Assembly: GCF_005222205.1 (NCBI RefSeq)
Contig: NZ_CP032346.1
Location: 1,232,501-1,296,500 of the forward strand
Reading direction: 5' to 3'
DNA length: 64,000 nt
Source of the DNA: Azospirillum brasilense
GTDB lineage: Bacteria > Pseudomonadota > Alphaproteobacteria > Azospirillales > Azospirillaceae
Position numbers and translations under genes: made by a program. The notes beneath the pieces were generated by a model, which saw only the letters and a program-made list of their open reading frames with translations, ran no database searches and was not told the origin of the DNA. Positions within the stretch are counted from its first letter, which is position 1, and each line of letters begins with the position of its first letter. This document shows positions 62,499-64,000 of the stretch, in pieces.

Positions 62499-63244
62499 TG
62501 GTCCGCCTCGCCTCCGCCCTGCTGCTCGTCCTGTTCCTGGCGGGGTGGGAGGTCTATTGCCGGGTGGCGGGGGTGTCGGCGCTGGTCGTGCCGCTGCCCT
62601 CGGCGGTGCTGCGCACGCTGTGGGACGGGCTGGCCGGCGGCTATCTGCTGCCGCATCTCTGGGTCACCACGGCGGAGATGGCGATGGGCCTCGCCGTCGG
62701 CTGCACCATCGGCTTCCTCGCCGGGGTGCTGCTGGCCGAGGTGCCGGTGCTGCGCCGCCTGTTCTACCCCTACATCCTCGCCAGCCAGGTGGTGCCGAAG
62801 CTGGCGCTGGGGCCGCTGTTCATCGTCTGGTTCGGCTTCGGCATGACCTCCACCGTCGTCATCACGGCGCTGATCTGCTTCTTCCCGCTGCTGGAAAACA
62901 CCATGACCGGCCTCCAGCAGGTCAATCCCAACAAGCGGGAGCTGTTCCGGATGCTGCGGGCGACGCGCCTGCAAACCCTGCTGCGCCTCAAGATTCCCTC
63001 CGGCCTGCCGGTGATCCTGGCCGGCCTGCGCGTCGCCGTGGTGCTGGCGCTGGTCGGCGCCGTCGTCGGCGAGTTCATCGGCGGCCGGCAGGGGCTGGGC
63101 GCCTCGATCATCGCGGCGCAGGGGATGATGGATTCGACCATGATGTTCGCCCTGTTCATCGTCATCACGGTGCTGGGCATGATCGTTTATCAGGCCGCCG
63201 CCGGGCTTGAGCGGTGGCTGCTGCGCCGTCCGTGGAAAGGATAA
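62498..63244 (+). CDS. ABC transporter permease (SsuC/ThiX type)
   Basis: 248 residues from the ATG at 62498 (a GTG precedes it directly), overlapping the ATPase stop. It has about six transmembrane helices and the EAA loop (NKRELFRMLRATRLQTLLRLKIPSGLPVILAGLR). It forms the channel for the NMT1-type binding protein encoded next. Confidence 0.92.
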   Translation: MVRLASALLLVLFLAGWEVYCRVAGVSALVVPLPSAVLRTLWDGLAGGYLLPHLWVTTAEMAMGLAVGCTIGFLAGVLLAEVPVLRRLFYPYILASQVVPKLALGPLFIVWFGFGMTSTVVITALICFFPLLENTMTGLQQVNPNKRELFRMLRATRLQTLLRLKIPSGLPVILAGLRVAVVLALVGAVVGEFIGGRQGLGASIIAAQGMMDSTMMFALFIVITVLGMIVYQAAAGLERWLLRRPWKG

Positions 63245-63251
63245 TCACACG

Positions 63252-64000
63252 ATGTTCGGGTTCCTGCGCACCCTGGGTGCCGTCGCCGTTTCCGCCCTGC
63301 TCCTGTCTTCTCCCGCGCTGGCGCTCGACAAGGTGACCGTGGCGGGCTGGAGCCAGCCGATCAGCGAGATCACCAACTTGCTGGTCGAGCCGGACAAGGG
63401 CTTCTTCAAGGCCAAGGGGATCGATCTCGGCTATGTGCCGGGGACCGGCGGCGGCTCGGCCATCCAGAACATGCTGACCGGTCAGGCCGACGTGGCCTTC
63501 ACCGACCCGGCCTCCTTCTACTTGGCACTCGACAAGGGCGAGAAGCTGATCGCCATCTACAACATCTACCCGCAGAACGTCTTCAACGTGGTGTCGCCGA
63601 AGGAGCGCAACATCACCAAGCCCGAGGATCTCAAAGGCAAGCGCGTCGGGGTCTACAGCCTGTCCAGCGGCACCCGCCAGAACCTCCAGGTGCTGCTGCA
63701 TCAGGTGGGGCTGAGCGAGAGCGACGTGACCATCGAGGTGACCGGCCTGCTGAACTTCGCCCCCGTCATCCAGGGTCAGGTGGACGCCACCGCGGCGACC
63801 GACACCGGCCTGTATGTCGGGATGCAGAAGGGGCTGAAGGACATCAACGTCATCGAGGTCAAGGACACGCTCAACCTGCCCTCCGACATCTTCGTGGTGA
63901 CGGAGGAGACCTACCGCACGAAGAAGGACGTTCTGAAGCGCTTCCTTGCCGCCTACCGCGACAGCGCCGCCTGGATGATCGCCGAGCCGGAGGAAGCCGC
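63252..64000 (+). CDS. NMT1/SsuA-type substrate-binding protein (3' end beyond window)
   Basis: The frame is open from the ATG at 63252 to the window edge: 249 codons, no stop. A signal peptide (LGAVAVSALLLSSPALA) precedes a type 2 binding fold of the NMT1/THI5-like group (GFFKAKGIDLGYVPGTGGGSAIQNMLTGQADVAFTDPAS). ThiY of this group binds formylaminopyrimidine; the strict THI5 residues are not evident, so the ligand cannot be assigned. It completes an ABC importer with the two preceding genes. Confidence 0.85.
   Translation, partial: MFGFLRTLGAVAVSALLLSSPALALDKVTVAGWSQPISEITNLLVEPDKGFFKAKGIDLGYVPGTGGGSAIQNMLTGQADVAFTDPASFYLALDKGEKLIAIYNIYPQNVFNVVSPKERNITKPEDLKGKRVGVYSLSSGTRQNLQVLLHQVGLSESDVTIEVTGLLNFAPVIQGQVDATAATDTGLYVGMQKGLKDINVIEVKDTLNLPSDIFVVTEETYRTKKDVLKRFLAAYRDSAAWMIAEPEEA

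Overview
The window is GC-rich, densely packed alphaproteobacterial DNA. Gene content (ANTAR-controlled assimilatory nitrate cluster, RPA-type replication initiator, PuuD purine catabolism, Fdh operon with DUF3305/DUF3306) points to Rhodospirillales and most likely Azospirillum or a close relative. A plasmid-type rep gene sits divergent from parAB across a block of iterons and DnaA-like boxes, so the window covers the origin of a secondary replicon (megaplasmid or chromid). The organism and replicon class are inferred from gene content; no marker gene settles them.

Layout. 1-4.1 kb: end of sbcD and complete sbcC. 4.2-5.4 kb: secreted-type trypsin-like protease with RTX repeats. 5.6-9.5 kb: rep, origin with at least 14 iterons, parA, parB. 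9.6-10.9 kb: mug and a DUF1275 membrane protein. 11.2-23.4 kb: divergent nitrate assimilation cluster, nrtA-nrtB-nrtCD(fused)-nasT on minus and nirB-nirD-nasA-cobA on plus. Between them are two sigma-54 promoters and RNA leaders with ANTAR-type hexaloop hairpins; the nirB leader also has an intrinsic terminator that overlaps the second hairpin. 23.3-32 kb: NlpC/P60 hydrolase, YgiQ radical SAM protein, small acidic proteins, a membrane TPR regulator, a DUF882 protein and tandem small HTH-like proteins. 32-36.2 kb: uvrC and LacI- and LysR-type regulators. 36.4-42.3 kb: purine catabolism (puuD, uraH, uraD, allantoate amidohydrolase-like, M20 hydrolase) and guaC. 42.4-43.9 kb: glf and a small secreted or membrane protein. 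43.9-47.5 kb: nadC-nadB-nadA behind a double palindromic operator. 48-55.5 kb: formate dehydrogenase operon with accessory genes. 55.6-58.6 kb: an M20 deacylase and a two-domain glycosyltransferase. 59-64 kb: a TPP riboswitch followed by LuxE-like and LuxC-like acyl-reductase genes and an NMT1-type ABC transporter that runs off the window.

Two families of short GC-rich palindromic elements (here class A, CCCTCTCC...GGAGAGGG, and class B, GCCCCCACCC...GGGTGGGGGC) are scattered through the window. Two copies reach into reading frames: one supplies the N-terminus and only start codon of nasA, another the C-terminus of the DUF3306 protein. Copies of the origin iteron also lie far from the origin, some inside parB, mug and nasA.

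The most striking system is the TPP-riboswitch operon. It combines a carboxylate-activating and -reducing pair (LuxE/LuxC families, usually linked to fatty aldehydes) with an importer of the thiamine-precursor type, which suggests salvage of an oxidised thiamine fragment. That function is inference.
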